Shown here in pieces: positions 46,201 to 55,620 of a stretch of DNA of 64,000 nt. The position numbers and the translations under genes were made by a program. Under the pieces are notes generated by a model. The model had not been told where the DNA came from. It did not search any database and saw only the letters and a program-made list of their open reading frames with translations. Every line of letters begins with the position of its first letter. Within the stretch, counting starts at the first letter, position 1. The stretch is taken from contig CAMXCT020006445.1 of NCBI GenBank assembly GCA_947184155.2, positions 662,723 to 726,722 on the forward strand, written 5' to 3'. The stretch comes from Cladocopium goreaui (Eukaryota; Sar; Dinophyceae; Suessiales; Symbiodiniaceae).

Positions 46201-49200
46201 CCACCCATTACCCCTGGGGTAACTAACCCCAATGCCACTGCTGTTCCTGCTTGCTCATCCATGTCTTCGATGGCTTGCTCATCCATGTCTTCGACCTGAT
46301 CTGGCTTCCTTGTTGCAGGGCCTTTCATCTTCATCACATATCCCTGTGGAGAGAAACTCCATGGCAAGCCCTTTGCTGTGACCAGGTCTTCTGCGCTGAA
46401 TTGGGTGACCAGTCTTCTGATGCTCCTTGTTTCCACCGCTCCTCTCGGTGTGAGCACCACATGGCAGTCTGAGCCTGATGACTTGCCAACCCAGACGCCT
46501 CTCTTGTAGACGGCTTCTCCTTTCAGCGCTGTGATGTCTTTGTACATCACTGATTCTCCAAACAACACCACCTTCCCCACGTACTTCCTATCATTCATTG
46601 CTTCATAGGAAGTTCTTCCTTGTATCACTCGATACCTTGTGACCAGCCAGGCTGCATGCCTGAAGCTCCATGGGTACAGGTGGCTGCTTCCTCTGATCTT
46701 TGCTCCTGCTTTGGCTTCAGCAAAGACTCTCAGACAGTTTGCCATCTTCCTCACTGTCTGAACTGTCCTTTCTGCTTGTCCATTGCTTGCATGTTGTGCT
46801 GTGCCTGTTGTTCTGATCTCTGTGCTGAGACCAATTGCTGCTCTGCAGTGTTGTACTGCTCGTAGTATTTGCTTTGTGGCCCGTTCACCATCTGCCATTA
46901 GGATGATGGGCTGTCCTCCACATGTGCTCATGGAGAATCTCACAATCTCCTCTGTCACCTGCTTAAGTGACACTGTTCCTTTTGCTAAGACCGGGATTGC
47001 CATCACTGCCTTTGTCTCAGACTCAGCTACGTACAGACATGTTCCATACTGCTTCTCTTCCTCTTCTTCCTCCATGAACGTGTAGCCATAGTCAAAGCTT
47101 ATGATTGGCTTTCCTCGGTCTGTGACATCTCCTCGTGCTTCTTCTTTTCTTGCATCTTCCTTTGCTCTTGTGGCTACACAGCATTGACACCATGGTGCAA
47201 ACGGGATGTGTGTGAGGTTGTGTATCTCCTGTTCTGTTTTGCTGGGTAGCTTTGGTACTGGCAGTGCTACTGCTTCGCGCTTGCCTTCTTCATACATCTT
47301 CCTTGACACCTCCACTGCCATCTTTTGTTCTTCGACTACTCTGTAGCTCCTCAGTCTCCTCAAACACTTCGTCTTTCCTCCTGAGGTTGCCATCCCCAGC
47401 TTCCTGCACCATTCTTGCAGTGTCTTCAGCTTTGTGGTGCTGTTGAGGACTTCCTCATCAATCGTCACTTCGAGTTCATCTTCATCTTGAAACGCAGGCT
47501 CAAGTTGTCCAGGTGCTTCTCCACCTGCTCCTGCATCTTCTGGTTGAAACTCTGCTACTTCATCTTCAGAGTCAGGCCATGCTTCAATCTCTCCTCCCAT
47601 CCTTGGAAACATCGAGATGGGAACTTCAGAGTTGGGTGCAAAGTAGTTTTGCAGTTGCCGTGGTGCTACAAAGGTGAGTGTGCGCTGTGGCTGGCTCTCT
47701 GGAGTCAGCTTTCTGTATGGCTGCTCTGTGTTCCTGTAATCCTCAACATTCTCAACTTGCTCCCATTGCCCAGAGCCATTGTTGAGCTTCATGAGTGTCA
47801 TTCTGGATGGCCATTCCACGTCAAAGTTGTTGCGTGGATCCAGGAAATTGAGTGCCACTGAATCACTGTAAACCACCACACCATTTGGCAAAACGTGCCA
47901 ACCTGGACTGCGTTCAAGTTCCCCAAGCTCTCTGCTCAGAAAACCACGTAAAGCACAGATTCTTGCCTCCTCACTTTGCTTCTCCTCTTCTGTGTTGTCC
48001 TTGACCATGCAGACTTGAACATCCATTACCAGGCTGTTTCTTTCCAGCCTGATTGGAACTGCTTTGCCTGAAGGGTGATGAATGAACATCTCACCATCTT
48101 CTCTTCCTACATTCCAACCTTGACGCAAGAACTTTCCAAAACTCATAAGTGGATGGCTGACTGCCCCCACAGCGAAGTTCTCGACAAACTCAATCTGTTC
48201 ACCTTGGCGTGTCGTTGCAATGACTTGCAACTTTCTGTTGCCTGTTGTGGCAATTCTCTCTCCTTGTGCATCTACCATTCTTAGCAGATGCCCTCCTCCT
48301 GGTGACCCAAGTGAAGCAAACTCCTCAGGAACAACTGACACATCTGCTCCTGAGTCCAACGTCATGACGACAGCTTGGCTTTTGACAGTGCTGACTCGAT
48401 GGACATCCTCAGAGCTTTCAGCATTGTCTTGCATGTCCATGGAAACCCAGCTCACCCCATCTGGGATGCTGTAGCTGAGTCCTTGATCTACCTCAAAACA
48501 CTCCTCAAACTCATCTGATTCTGCTTCACTTGCATCGTCCATCAGCTTGACCACGTGCACTCTGTCGACCTCACCTGGCTCATCTTCCAGTTCTGTGAAG
48601 TCAAAAACTTCTGAGATTGGGCTCCTCACTGCAGGCTGATCCTCCTCAAAAAGTGTGATCAGCCTCACTTGCTTTGTGTTGTTTGCATATGCCGTGGCGC
48701 TTGTTAGACTTGTGCTTGACACGCTGCTAGGTGCTGATTGGCTGCCTGTAGGTGATGACTGAACTGTGCTCTGATCCTCAAGTTTCTGGACTCTCTTTGT
48801 CCAGCAGTCCTTTGCCATGTGACCTGCCTTGCCGCAGTTGAAACATGTGACGCCTTTGCCCTTTGCGCCTTTCTTTCCATCACCTTTCGTCTTGCCTTTG
48901 TCTTTGCCTCCTTTCACCTGCCATTGGCCTTTTCTGTTGTTGTCCTTTCCCTTGCCGCCTTTCTTTCCTTTTCCTTTGCCATCTTTGCCTTTCTTTCCAC
49001 CTTTCATCCATACTGCATCAACCTCCATTGGAACTGCCTCGTCTGCTGTCTGTGCTCGAACAGGCATCTGCAAAGAAGACTCTGCAGACCATTGCGTTGT
49101 TACCTGTTCATACAGCTCAATCTTTGCCTTGACATCTTCGTATGTGGTGTTGTCTGTGATTACCATCTGCAAGCTAGTCTTCAAATTGGCCGGCAATGCA

Positions 49201-49784
49201 GACAGTACAGCAGCAACTTTCAAATCATCAGGGTATGTGGAATTGCTAGTGCGTTCATACTCCCTGATCATCATTTCAAACTGGGGCAGCTGCTCAGAGA
49301 CACTCTTGGTGGATTCGAATTTGACCTTGTTGAGGGATTGAACCAAAGCTAAGGACCTCTGACGTGTGGAAGGCTGCAGGTCCTTCATGATGACCCTCCA
49401 AGCCTCATAGCCGTTTTGTTCTGTCACGCCGCGCACAAGCCTCAATGCCCTGTTCTTCATGAGAGTTGACAACATGGAATACAGCTTTTCTGATCTATTT
49501 CTCTGATCTGGTGGCAACGCATTCATCGAAATCACATACTGCTGGTTTCCTGCATCTCTCATCTCTCTAAGCAACGCGCTGTCAATGACACCTATGAAAC
49601 TTTCAAATGAAAACTTCCAGTCCTGCCATCTCTGCAGCTCCTCTGATCTGCTCTCGGCTTTGAAGACTTCTGGCGGCTTCACATGCTTGGCAAAACCCGC
49701 TTGTTGCTGGTTTTCAACCAGCCTGTTCAGGGCCTCAACCAGTGTCTGAAGGCCAGCATTGGCCATGTTCGGGACCTCAACCAA
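43254..49784 (-). CDS. Copia Gag-Pol polyprotein (2176 codons)
   Basis: One uninterrupted frame encodes the whole replication machinery. In order: a Gag-like region (residues about 1-300) with a Lys/Gly-rich tail; a CCHC zinc knuckle CFNCGKAGHMAKDC near 314; an aspartic protease with LDSGADVS near 477; an integrase with a zinc-binding HIPFAPWCQCC region near 860 and a probable DDE core (about 896, 960, 1003, the last in NGQAERTV); a linker rich in Pro/Ala/Thr; a reverse transcriptase with VDIKDAF near 1491 and the catalytic box HVDD near 1573, where YVDD is usual; and an RNase H with VCDADYAGN near 1763. A hydrophobic segment (about 1985-2010) followed by a charged coiled coil (about 2020-2110) extends beyond RNase H. 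Roughly the last 40 codons lie in the arm of the nested foldback, so the native C terminus has been replaced. A second ATG at codon 7 could also be the start. No frameshift or stop interrupts the frame. Confidence 0.95.
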   Translation of the reverse strand: MVEVPNMANAGLQTLVEALNRLVENQQQAGFAKHVKPPEVFKAESRSEELQRWQDWKFSFESFIGVIDSALLREMRDAGNQQYVISMNALPPDQRNRSEKLYSMLSTLMKNRALRLVRGVTEQNGYEAWRVIMKDLQPSTRQRSLALVQSLNKVKFESTKSVSEQLPQFEMMIREYERTSNSTYPDDLKVAAVLSALPANLKTSLQMVITDNTTYEDVKAKIELYEQVTTQWSAESSLQMPVRAQTADEAVPMEVDAVWMKGGKKGKDGKGKGKKGGKGKDNNRKGQWQVKGGKDKGKTKGDGKKGAKGKGVTCFNCGKAGHMAKDCWTKRVQKLEDQSTVQSSPTGSQSAPSSVSSTSLTSATAYANNTKQVRLITLFEEDQPAVRSPISEVFDFTELEDEPGEVDRVHVVKLMDDASEAESDEFEECFEVDQGLSYSIPDGVSWVSMDMQDNAESSEDVHRVSTVKSQAVVMTLDSGADVSVVPEEFASLGSPGGGHLLRMVDAQGERIATTGNRKLQVIATTRQGEQIEFVENFAVGAVSHPLMSFGKFLRQGWNVGREDGEMFIHHPSGKAVPIRLERNSLVMDVQVCMVKDNTEEEKQSEEARICALRGFLSRELGELERSPGWHVLPNGVVVYSDSVALNFLDPRNNFDVEWPSRMTLMKLNNGSGQWEQVENVEDYRNTEQPYRKLTPESQPQRTLTFVAPRQLQNYFAPNSEVPISMFPRMGGEIEAWPDSEDEVAEFQPEDAGAGGEAPGQLEPAFQDEDELEVTIDEEVLNSTTKLKTLQEWCRKLGMATSGGKTKCLRRLRSYRVVEEQKMAVEVSRKMYEEGKREAVALPVPKLPSKTEQEIHNLTHIPFAPWCQCCVATRAKEDARKEEARGDVTDRGKPIISFDYGYTFMEEEEEEKQYGTCLYVAESETKAVMAIPVLAKGTVSLKQVTEEIVRFSMSTCGGQPIILMADGERATKQILRAVQHCRAAIGLSTEIRTTGTAQHASNGQAERTVQTVRKMANCLRVFAEAKAGAKIRGSSHLYPWSFRHAAWLVTRYRVIQGRTSYEAMNDRKYVGKVVLFGESVMYKDITALKGEAVYKRGVWVGKSSGSDCHVVLTPRGAVETRSIRRLVTQFSAEDLVTAKGLPWSFSPQGYVMKMKGPATRKPDQVEDMDEQAIEDMDEQAGTAVALGLVTPGVMGGAATPLPTAAPTTPGAPGGAAPATPAAAGIPAPQTPRAPADTTTTTLGTPSVAATQGQATTQGTQIPMQQQGPAASASSASSSTGAQHTMPLPGHGMSRKYEATEQEESPKKQRMAHDEVVRMYQDTSHPKRTAEDQAPEGEGEMKRIRRVYKDTPDGDEDHEDDIVMEEITNTFEGDDVINDEDDKPPKLSPEELATLDAAAEEEEEARLIAMGVLKPMQDEEETEEGAYEITTKMVITWKHRLEKGGWFRRARLVARQYKWSVFTDEAFAPTSAYGIVKLMLHRALMDKNMGVWTVDIKDAFLMVDQPKDEKAMVTREGKRYKLGKVLPGQRTAASKWFHEFKEKAEKYGMESDSMQPTLMRMKKKSHEEGHRLYATIHVDDLMLVGDEALAMKFLGHLEKDEGWQLEKKGPFGVNERVSYLKRKMEMMEDGVTIRPDDEHIMQVVKHAGVKGQKDKSTPCATNFNTLSKEDEKLGEEEAALFRSCVGKLLYIAPDRPDVQYVTQGLSAFMKEPTQAAWKAVKHVCRYLQGTAYDGLKMDTVQGGRSMLNVNGSSADDDEKDEHLMEVVCDADYAGNKATRKSLSSVQIYLDGNLVESYVRGQRCVALSSGESEYVCMVGGVSEALFLQHCWAFVCGSTCKLVCRSDSSAARALAGRIGIGRIRHIEANLLWLQQKVTQKKVRLTPIPTEINPADAGTKPMSKARLLGLRYMMKMVDHVDERVGKQEFEEIESKRKLRIEVAKRSKGGGTAARLAMIVALSMVDVNHGQKLESGCDVLTPSTEEALDGEVNWNILFLACSVVFIFGALSLVACFCFKCMKCIWKRRQEPEESDEQRTINELRDEIEIREKRIDELLQDKIDLELELEHLQENMSELIEERINLAIAETDMERDKVEDRKIQHAVARLEDMELVVTEFGRVFHMVGCKYTMPPASSSAKKYKEPLFFDCDSLVFENDSFILCAMESKNTTFFRVLFLMCWK

Positions 49785-49881
49785 TCGTTCCCTGGGAGGC
49801 TTTTCCAGGGCGACTTCCTATCTTATTGAGGGGTTTTAGGGGCTATCCCAAAATTATCCCCCGGAGCCTGGTGGGCCTACC

Positions 49882-49899
49882 ACCCCGGCTCCGCTACCA
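49882..49899 (-). other. Primer-binding site, probably initiator-Met tRNA
   Basis: Directly inside the 5' LTR the element strand reads TGGTAGCGGAGCCGGGGT. The complement ends in CTACCA, the expected 3' end of a mature tRNA with its CCA. The sequence resembles the TGGTATCAGAGC initiator-Met primer site of many copia elements with a few differences, so the primer tRNA is inferred. Confidence 0.75.
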
Positions 49900-50037
49900 T
49901 GAAAAGCAGCGGGCACTATATTTTCCACCTTGAAATTGAGCCTCCAAGGTCAGTTCAAACTGTGCTGTGTCATCCTTGCGCAGTGGTCATGCATCACATG
50001 CTGCCAGAGCTGAATGTGGTTTCAGGGAATTTCAACA
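49900..50037 (-). repeat. 5' LTR of copia element
   Basis: This 138-bp repeat matches 37129-37266 base for base as far as I can read. In plus orientation it starts TGAAAAGCAG and ends TTTCAACA. It is flanked on its outer side by CAAAA. At 138 bp it is short for a copia LTR. No clear TATA box or polyadenylation signal could be assigned by eye. Confidence 0.93.
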
Positions 50038-50068
50038 CAAAATGGTCACTCCCTAGGCCACCAGTTGG

Positions 50069-50197
50069 TACAATGTGAGGCCACCAAGATAGCTAAGTTG
50101 GTGCAATTAACTCCAATAACTATGGTTTATGGTACTTATAACGAACTAGTTACTGGGGCTTATAAACCAACTTATAACTGGGGGGCCTCACATTGTA
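50069..50197. mobile_element. TIR element family D, copy 2
   Basis: 129 bp, TACAATGTGAGGCC ... GGCCTCACATTGTA, opposite in orientation to copy 1 and only 27 bp outside the retrotransposon target duplication. Confidence 0.85.
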
Positions 50198-50374
50198 TAA
50201 TAGTTACCCAGTTTGACCATACAGTGTTTCTTTGTAGCTTCATGAAGTGCCTTGTCTTTAGTATAATCATGTACGCCCCAACCCAGACGTTGCTCCACAC
50301 TTACAATAGTCATGATAATAATAATAATCATCATCATCATCATCATCACATCATCACATCATGACCATCATCAC

Positions 50375-50656
50375 ATTTAAATTCGCCACCCCCTATGAAC
50401 AACATGTTGGTTGGGGTAATAACATCAACTTGTTCTTCATGAGGGATCAACATTCGCAACCTCTTACGAGCAATATGTTGTTTGGGGTAATAACATCAAC
50501 TTTATCTCATCAGGGATCAAAATTCGCCACCCCCTATGAACAATATTTTAATCGGGGGTAATAACATTAACTTTATCTTCATAAGGGATCAACATTTGCC
50601 ACCCCCTGTGAACAATATGTTGATTGGGGGTAATAACATCAACTTTATTTTCATGG
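50375..50656. repeat. ~84-bp tandem repeat, about 3.5 copies
   Basis: GGGGTAATAACATCAACTTT and CGCCACCCCCTATGAACAA recur with a spacing near 84 bp. An ATC microsatellite (50315-50365) precedes it. Confidence 0.8.
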
Positions 50657-50660
50657 CCAC

Positions 50661-50737
50661 CTGAAGTCAGACGCGGCGCAACGTCAGGGTTGCAGCGAAC
50701 ATGTATAAACCCTTTCTTTGGGACTTGAAGCCACCCA
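50661..50737 (-). CDS. Exon-like island E18
   Basis: CGATTTTCAG^T GGG TGG ... ACT TCA G^GTGGCC, 25 codons (GWLQVPKKGFIHVRCN..). The next compatible island is 28712-28814, which places the retrotransposon and the repeat block in one 21.8-kb intron. Confidence 0.55.
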
Positions 50738-50739
50738 CT

Positions 50740-51640
50740 GAAAATCGCTGGCACCTGCTGCTGTCAAGGTCAACCTGGGGAGACAAGGCTTCACATCCCT
50801 TGAAGTGCGACCCTACATGATGGAAAAAAAGCAAAACTATGAGTTGGTTTATAACCTCGATTGACTACTATAGTGATGCAAATATGATGATTATCAACAT
50901 ATGAATATATATATATAATTATATATATATATATGTATATGTGTGTGTGGGTATGTTTAAATGTATAATATATAAATAAATATAATTATAATAAATGTAT
51001 ATATATATATATATGTATTGTGATAATATATCTATATATATATACCATACACCATAGCTAAGCCAGTTATAAAGCGTCCCAGCTTAGCCCAGACTCAAGC
51101 GAATTCTTGACCCCAAGCACTTGGCCATGCCGAAGACCAAAACATCATTCGGTATCAGCGGGGGAAACCAATTCCAAGGGGGGTAACATGTACCTGATTC
51201 ACGTTATTCAAACTTATTCAATGAATATTGCTAAATATTTAATATTATATTGATGAATATTGATAATTGCTGAGTCTTATTCATATTGAATAGTGTTGAA
51301 AGTTATTCACATTGATGGTATATTGTACCTCATTCATGGTGTTCTTGACCTGTCCCGAGTGGGTGATGAGTATGACATCAGGACAGCAACCCACAGCCAG
51401 CATGGAACCACCATGGAACCATCATTACCTATCGGTTTAAAATGCTTTAAAATGGCTTAACTGGCTTAAATCCCTATGTTTTGCTAGCTGTCATGCTATT
51501 TTTCATATGGTTCCCAAAATTTGGTGCAAATGGAAAGATTCCAATACATTCTCAGATTCACCTAATATTCCAGGTTTCTCCCAAGCACCAACGAAATCAC
51601 CATCAAAACCTGTCGCCGAGGCACGTGCGCAACGAGACGT
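50740..51640. other. Intronic stretch with TA runs and a weak island
   Basis: (TA)n at 50905-51050. A weak minus reading at about 51075-51155 (PNDVLVFGMAKCLGSRI) lacks a good acceptor and was not called. Confidence 0.45.
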
Positions 51641-51643
51641 CAC

Positions 51644-51701
51644 ATTGCCCCACTTCCCGTGGCGATGGACAAGGCAAAGCCTCCGACGTCATAGCTACCC
51701 T
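51644..51701 (-). CDS. Exon-like island E17
   Basis: Starts at the TIR acceptor AAACCAG^AG GGT AGC; reads GSYDVGGFALSIATGSGA; ends GCA AT^GTGACG. Other frames remain open to a downstream GTTTTG donor. Confidence 0.48.
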
Positions 51702-51867
51702 CTGGTTTGTGGTGGTTTAATGGGATTTAATGGGATTTACCCGGCCTGATAAACGTTAACAAAAAACGATGGAAAGATCCACCATGCTTTTTTCATGGGT
51801 AAATCAACATGAATCAACTATTTCTATGACAATGTTCAATAGCAAACTGTTAAATTACCAGAGGCTA
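51696..51867. mobile_element. Longer TIR element related to family A (copy 9), possible introner
   Basis: 172 bp, ends TACCCTCTGGTTTG and TTAAATTACCAGAGGCTA. On minus it would be a 157-nt intron (51702-51858) with GTAATT donor and CCAG acceptor between two in-phase islands. Confidence 0.65.
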
Positions 51868-51871
51868 GAAT
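51859..51871 (-). CDS. Micro-exon candidate E16 (13 nt)
   Basis: TTATCCAG^ATT CTA GCC TCT G^GTAATT, between an acceptor and the donor in family A copy 9. Very short; kept because it joins E15 and E17 in phase. Confidence 0.28.
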
Positions 51872-52198
51872 CTGGATAATAGATTTAGGGTTGTGGGGCT
51901 GCTATATTCTGAGTCAAGTAGACTCCAAGTCTTGTCCACGAATCGTCCATATGTACAGTCTATGTGTAGTTCGAAGAACATTGGAAAATTATCCAAGAAA
52001 TGCTCAAGATAAAGCACACAGCTGCGGTGTGAGAGTGCTGTAATTCAACATGTTTAAGATTATGTTTTCCAGATGTTTTAACAACATAGGAAACACCATG
52101 AAACACCGCTCCATGTTCGTCTCGATTCCAGTTGTTTTTGGCCACTTCTCCTCGGAAAGGACCCTTCTTTTTTTGGCCTGGCCGCTTACTATCAACAC

Positions 52199-52264
52199 AT
52201 TGCCCCTGGCAGCGTCGCCTCCGTCGTCACAGTGTCGGGGTACAGGATCAGCACTTCCCACGAA
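52199..52264 (-). CDS. Exon-like island E15
   Basis: CCACTGCAG^T TCG TGG ... GGG GCA AT^GTGTTG; reads SWEVLILYPDTVTTEATLPGA. An in-frame GC donor (GGG^GCAATG) would give the phase needed by E16. A second frame (FVGSADPVPRHCDDGGD..) is open too. Confidence 0.55.
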
Positions 52265-53463
52265 CTGCAGTGGGGAAGATTTCCCCCCAAGCTTTGCTGG
52301 GAAAAACCAAGGCTTCGAAGAAACAATACCAATCCCGGAAACGTATCATCCATTGAAACATAAACCTGAAAGTAAATTGAGATCATGATCACCATTAATC
52401 ACCATATACGATTGGAAAACAATTTTATCCGCGTATAACACCCACCATGCAGGTATCTTGTGGGTTCATCCAGGAATTCAAAGCAACTCAAATCACCAGA
52501 GTTGAGGTCTGAGCAACCCTTCAAAAATTGTTTTTTTCCTGGTGGGTGTGGCTGAAAATGGGTATACCGGTATACCGGAATTTTCATTGTCATTTCAACA
52601 AGTAAAAAAATGATAAACCATGAAACAAACCGGTGGGTCTGGGGGTATCTCCTTTGCAAACAATCTGACAAAATGGATACGACACATTTTACAAAAAAAA
52701 ATAATCAGGATTCTAAATGTTAAGAGTCGGAAATATTAACATGTTTAAAAAAGCATTTCGTCATATCCCAGTTGTAATCTATGATTCCTTAGCCACTCAC
52801 CAGGTCAATGGTCCATATCAAATTGTGATGAAACATATCCATGCTGGTTGGATAAATTCCCATGTTTGATTGGTTGAATCCATTTGATTTTGATCCATCC
52901 AGTTGTTGGTTGCATTTTTCAAAAAATACCATGGCATCATTTGTAAAATCCCAGAACAATTTGATCAAATTAAGGATCACATAAACCGATTCCCTAGGTT
53001 GATTCGGAAATTGATCTTCATGTGTATGTTCATTCCCTTTGTTGATTCATTCCCTATGTTCATTCCCTATGTTATCAAATTAATATCAAATGTCAGTCTT
53101 GCATGATGCATTTCCAACTTTGGTTGGTTCCATTCTCATATTCTTTGGTTCAGCCTTGATTTATTTCATGAAATTCCCAGGTTGGGTTCTTGCAAATCTT
53201 TAGTTTCGATTGAGAATCCGAGCGCGCCATTCCATTTGCAACATTCATTTTTGGATCTTCGTTGCACAGTTTCATAGCTGGTAAATCATGGCTATATGGC
53301 TATATCCATAAAAACTCTCCAAAACACTGATTTGAACATAGTTATATCCAAAAACATGGATAAATCCCATGAACATCCCATGAAAATCCCATGAAAATCC
53401 CATGGAAATCCCATGGTTTTCCTATGTTTTCCTCCTCCAAATTTCACCAGCCGCCAGCCCCAC

Positions 53464-53525
53464 CTGAAGATGCAATCGCCCGAACTTGCCGGGTGCCACG
53501 TGGCGCGGAGTTCGAAGGCAGAGAC
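53464..53525 (-). CDS. Exon-like island E14
   Basis: CCACGGAAG^GTC TCT ... TTC AG^GTGGGG; reads VSAFELRATWHPASSGDCIF. All three minus frames are open here; phase with neighbours picks this one. Confidence 0.55.
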
Positions 53526-53724
53526 CTTCCGTGGCGAGGCGTTTTAGGAAGGGTGGGAATGGATTTATCTATCAATCTATCGATCTATCTGTCTGTCAAT
53601 CTATTGATACATATATATATATATACAATATTATATAGATTATTATATTTTGATATTATACACTATTATATATTTATTTATATTATAGATTATATTATAT
53701 ATAAGTTAGATCTTTATATAAGCA

Positions 53725-53900
53725 TCAGTGATTCAATGGGATTTCATGAGGATTCAATGAGATTTCATGAGGATTGAATGGGATTTCATTTCACTAGGAT
53801 CTCAAATGGATTTCACTGGGATGTCATTGGATTTAATGGGATTTCAACGGGATTTAATGAGATTTCATGGGATATCATGGGATTTAATGGAATCTGGAAT
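53725..53900. repeat. Degenerate GGGATTTCA/TGAGG tandem repeat
   Basis: ATGGGATTTCAT and ATGAGGATTCA variants recur at 12-18-bp spacing. A TA-rich stretch (53600-53700) precedes it. Confidence 0.7.
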
Positions 53901-54532
53901 TTTTTGGGACTTAATGAAATCTAATAAGGAGATTCTGCTATATATTTTATAACCACCGACATTTTTAATTGATTGATTTTGTTTGAAAAATGAATAATAC
54001 CCCAACATGGTGGTTTCAATACGCAAAATGATGACAAACCATCTAATTGTATCTAATTGTTGGGTATTTCATGTTCCTACAAATCCATGTGATGCGAAGA
54101 TACATTACTATACCATTGGGGATACCTAGGGATTTGTTGACAGGTATCCTACGTAACAGCAATGGGAACACAACCTAACTTTCCAATGGTGAAGCAATGG
54201 GAAAATGTTACAGTACAATTACAGTTTACTGGTGTCTGTTGAAGCAGTATTTTACGGCAACTTCAATTGGGAACATGATGATGAAGCACAGTATCTTTAG
54301 GGTACCCCAGTGTCAAACTCTCCGGCCAAATCATGATGCATTACCAAACTGAACTAATGCTACTAAACATAATCTTTATCATTATCTTTATCATGATCTT
54401 TATCACCAAACTAAACATAATCATACTATCTGGGGACAATCATGATGATTCCCGCTACTAAACATGATCTGTATGCTGACGTCATTGTGAGATTGAAGTG
54501 ATCCGGCCCTCATTACCGCTAGCCAGCTTTAC

Positions 54533-54597
54533 CTCGATTCCTTGCAGCCAGAATTTTCTCACGACTGTTCTTGCGGGCTCCGAGGTCTTCAGATAGC
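54533..54597 (-). CDS. Exon-like island E13
   Basis: GAGCAGCAG^GC TAT ... ATC GAG^GTAAAG; reads YLKTSEPARTVVRKFWLQGIE. A second frame (LSEDLGARKNSREKIL..) is also open; phase with E14 favours the first. Confidence 0.55.
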
Positions 54598-55038
54598 CTG
54601 CTGCTCGTCTGCTGGTCTGAAGCAAAGCTGCAGCTGGAAGACACCAAGAACATATACCCACCCTGGCCGATGCAAAGAAAAAAACTGGGATTTCACTCAT
54701 TCGAAGCAGGACGCACGTCTCGTCATGGTCCCAAATATAAGTGCATCCCCCAATAAAGACAATGTCTTGCAATGTCTTGTTTGGGGTGATTATCAGGGGG
54801 AGAGATTATAAATTCATCGTCGTTGGACGGTGGGAAGCAGGGACCCGAAGAAAATATGCGTTTTGACCATGCACATCACCATAGCTGGCCGCACTCCAAA
54901 GACTTGCTGAGAAGGCACCTAAATCCTACCCCTAAGAAGGTACCAATGGATCCATAGAGCAAATGTCTTAGAATTGTTCTTCATGATGATACAGTGTCCT
55001 TCAGTAAACCTCATCATCATCGTCATCATATATTGAAC

Positions 55039-55161
55039 CATAATGACTCTGATGGATGCCAATCATCATAGATTCATTTCCCCACCTTGGTGAACGTGAA
55101 CTCTTGGGGAATATGTGTTGATATTTCACAGTAGTGACAATCTTCCATTGATAGTTACCCT
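55039..55161 (-). CDS. Exon-like island E12
   Basis: Starts at the family A acceptor TTTGCCAG^AG GGT AAC and stays open for 40 codons (GNYQWKIVTTVKYQHIF..) to CAT TAT G^GTTCAA. AT-richer than other islands, so less certain. Confidence 0.4.
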
Positions 55162-55259
55162 CTGGCAAACTAACATAACTATGGAAAATCACCATTTTTA
55201 ATGGGAAAACTCGCTATAAATGACTATTTTCAATAGCTATGTTAAATTACCAGAGGGTA
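55156..55259. mobile_element. TIR element family A, copy 7, possible introner
   Basis: 104 bp with near-perfect TIRs and TA at both ends. On the minus strand it would form an 89-nt intron (55162-55250) joining the island ending ..CCC TCT G to one starting AG GGT AAC, in frame with a 40-codon downstream reading. Confidence 0.85.
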
Positions 55260-55275
55260 TGCCGTTATGCCCATT
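55251..55275 (-). CDS. Micro-exon candidate E11
   Basis: 25 nt: TTGTCCAG^AAT GGG ... CCC TCT G^GTAATT, the donor being the TIR of family A copy 7; reads NGHNGIPS. Confidence 0.35.
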
Positions 55276-55347
55276 CTGGACAATGCAAAGTCAATTATCC
55301 CGCAGTGTTCCACCTCGGAATGGAGCTATAGGCATTCCAATGCTTAT

Positions 55348-55454
55348 CTGGTTGGTGGTATACCTACCCCTCTGAAAAATAATGAAAAATATTAGTCAGT
55401 TGGGGTTCTTATTCCCAATATATAGAAAAATATATGTTCCAAACCACCAACCAG
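55348..55454. mobile_element. TIR element family E, copy 5, possible introner
   Basis: 107 bp, CTGGTTGGTGGTAT ... AAACCACCAACCAG, flanked by TTAT. On minus, ACTG^GTTGG and CCAACCAG^ATAAG could join two open islands in phase. Confidence 0.75.
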
Positions 55455-55620
55455 TTATACTCAACCATCTGGGAAAACATAGGGATCTCCTTGATGGCAT
55501 GATAAAGCCTGATAGGTTCCTAGTGAACCCGAGGCTCCCAGTTTGGTCACCTTGCTGACCGTGAGCGTCGTTGGCGTCTCCGCTGTCACCGGGAGCGGCG
55601 TGCTGACCTGGGCTGATGAT
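55452..55620 (-). CDS. Exon-like island E10 (two readings)
   Basis: Reading 1: GTGCAG^ATC ATC to the family E donor ACT G^GTTGG (56 codons, Gly/Asp/Gln-rich then basic). Reading 2: CAGCCCAG^GTC AGC to AGC AAG^GTGACC (55551-55607; VSTPLPVTAETPTTLTVSK). Both enter in phase 0 after E09; which is used is unresolved. Confidence 0.5.

Larger units (their letters stand above)
37129..50037 (-). mobile_element. Complete Ty1/copia-type LTR retrotransposon, 12.9 kb
   Basis: Two 138-bp direct repeats beginning TG and ending CA (37129-37266 and 49900-50037) enclose a minus-strand gag-pol frame. CAAAA stands immediately outside both ends (37124-37128, 50038-50042), a 5-bp target duplication typical of LTR elements. 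The 5' LTR is the right-hand copy. A primer-binding site ending in CCA abuts it and a short purine tract abuts the 3' LTR. Protease, integrase, reverse transcriptase and RNase H follow in that order, which defines the copia superfamily. The LTRs read as identical, so the insertion should be young. The element is longer than a usual 5-6 kb copia because a 6-kb foldback element is nested at the 3' end. It lies in what appears to be a 22-kb intron of the minus-strand gene, transcribed in the same direction. Confidence 0.93.

Noticed and set aside
44047..49352. Plus-strand frames of 60-232 codons within the gag-pol region
   Set aside because: Antisense shadows of the polyprotein, which has all expected domains in one minus-strand frame.
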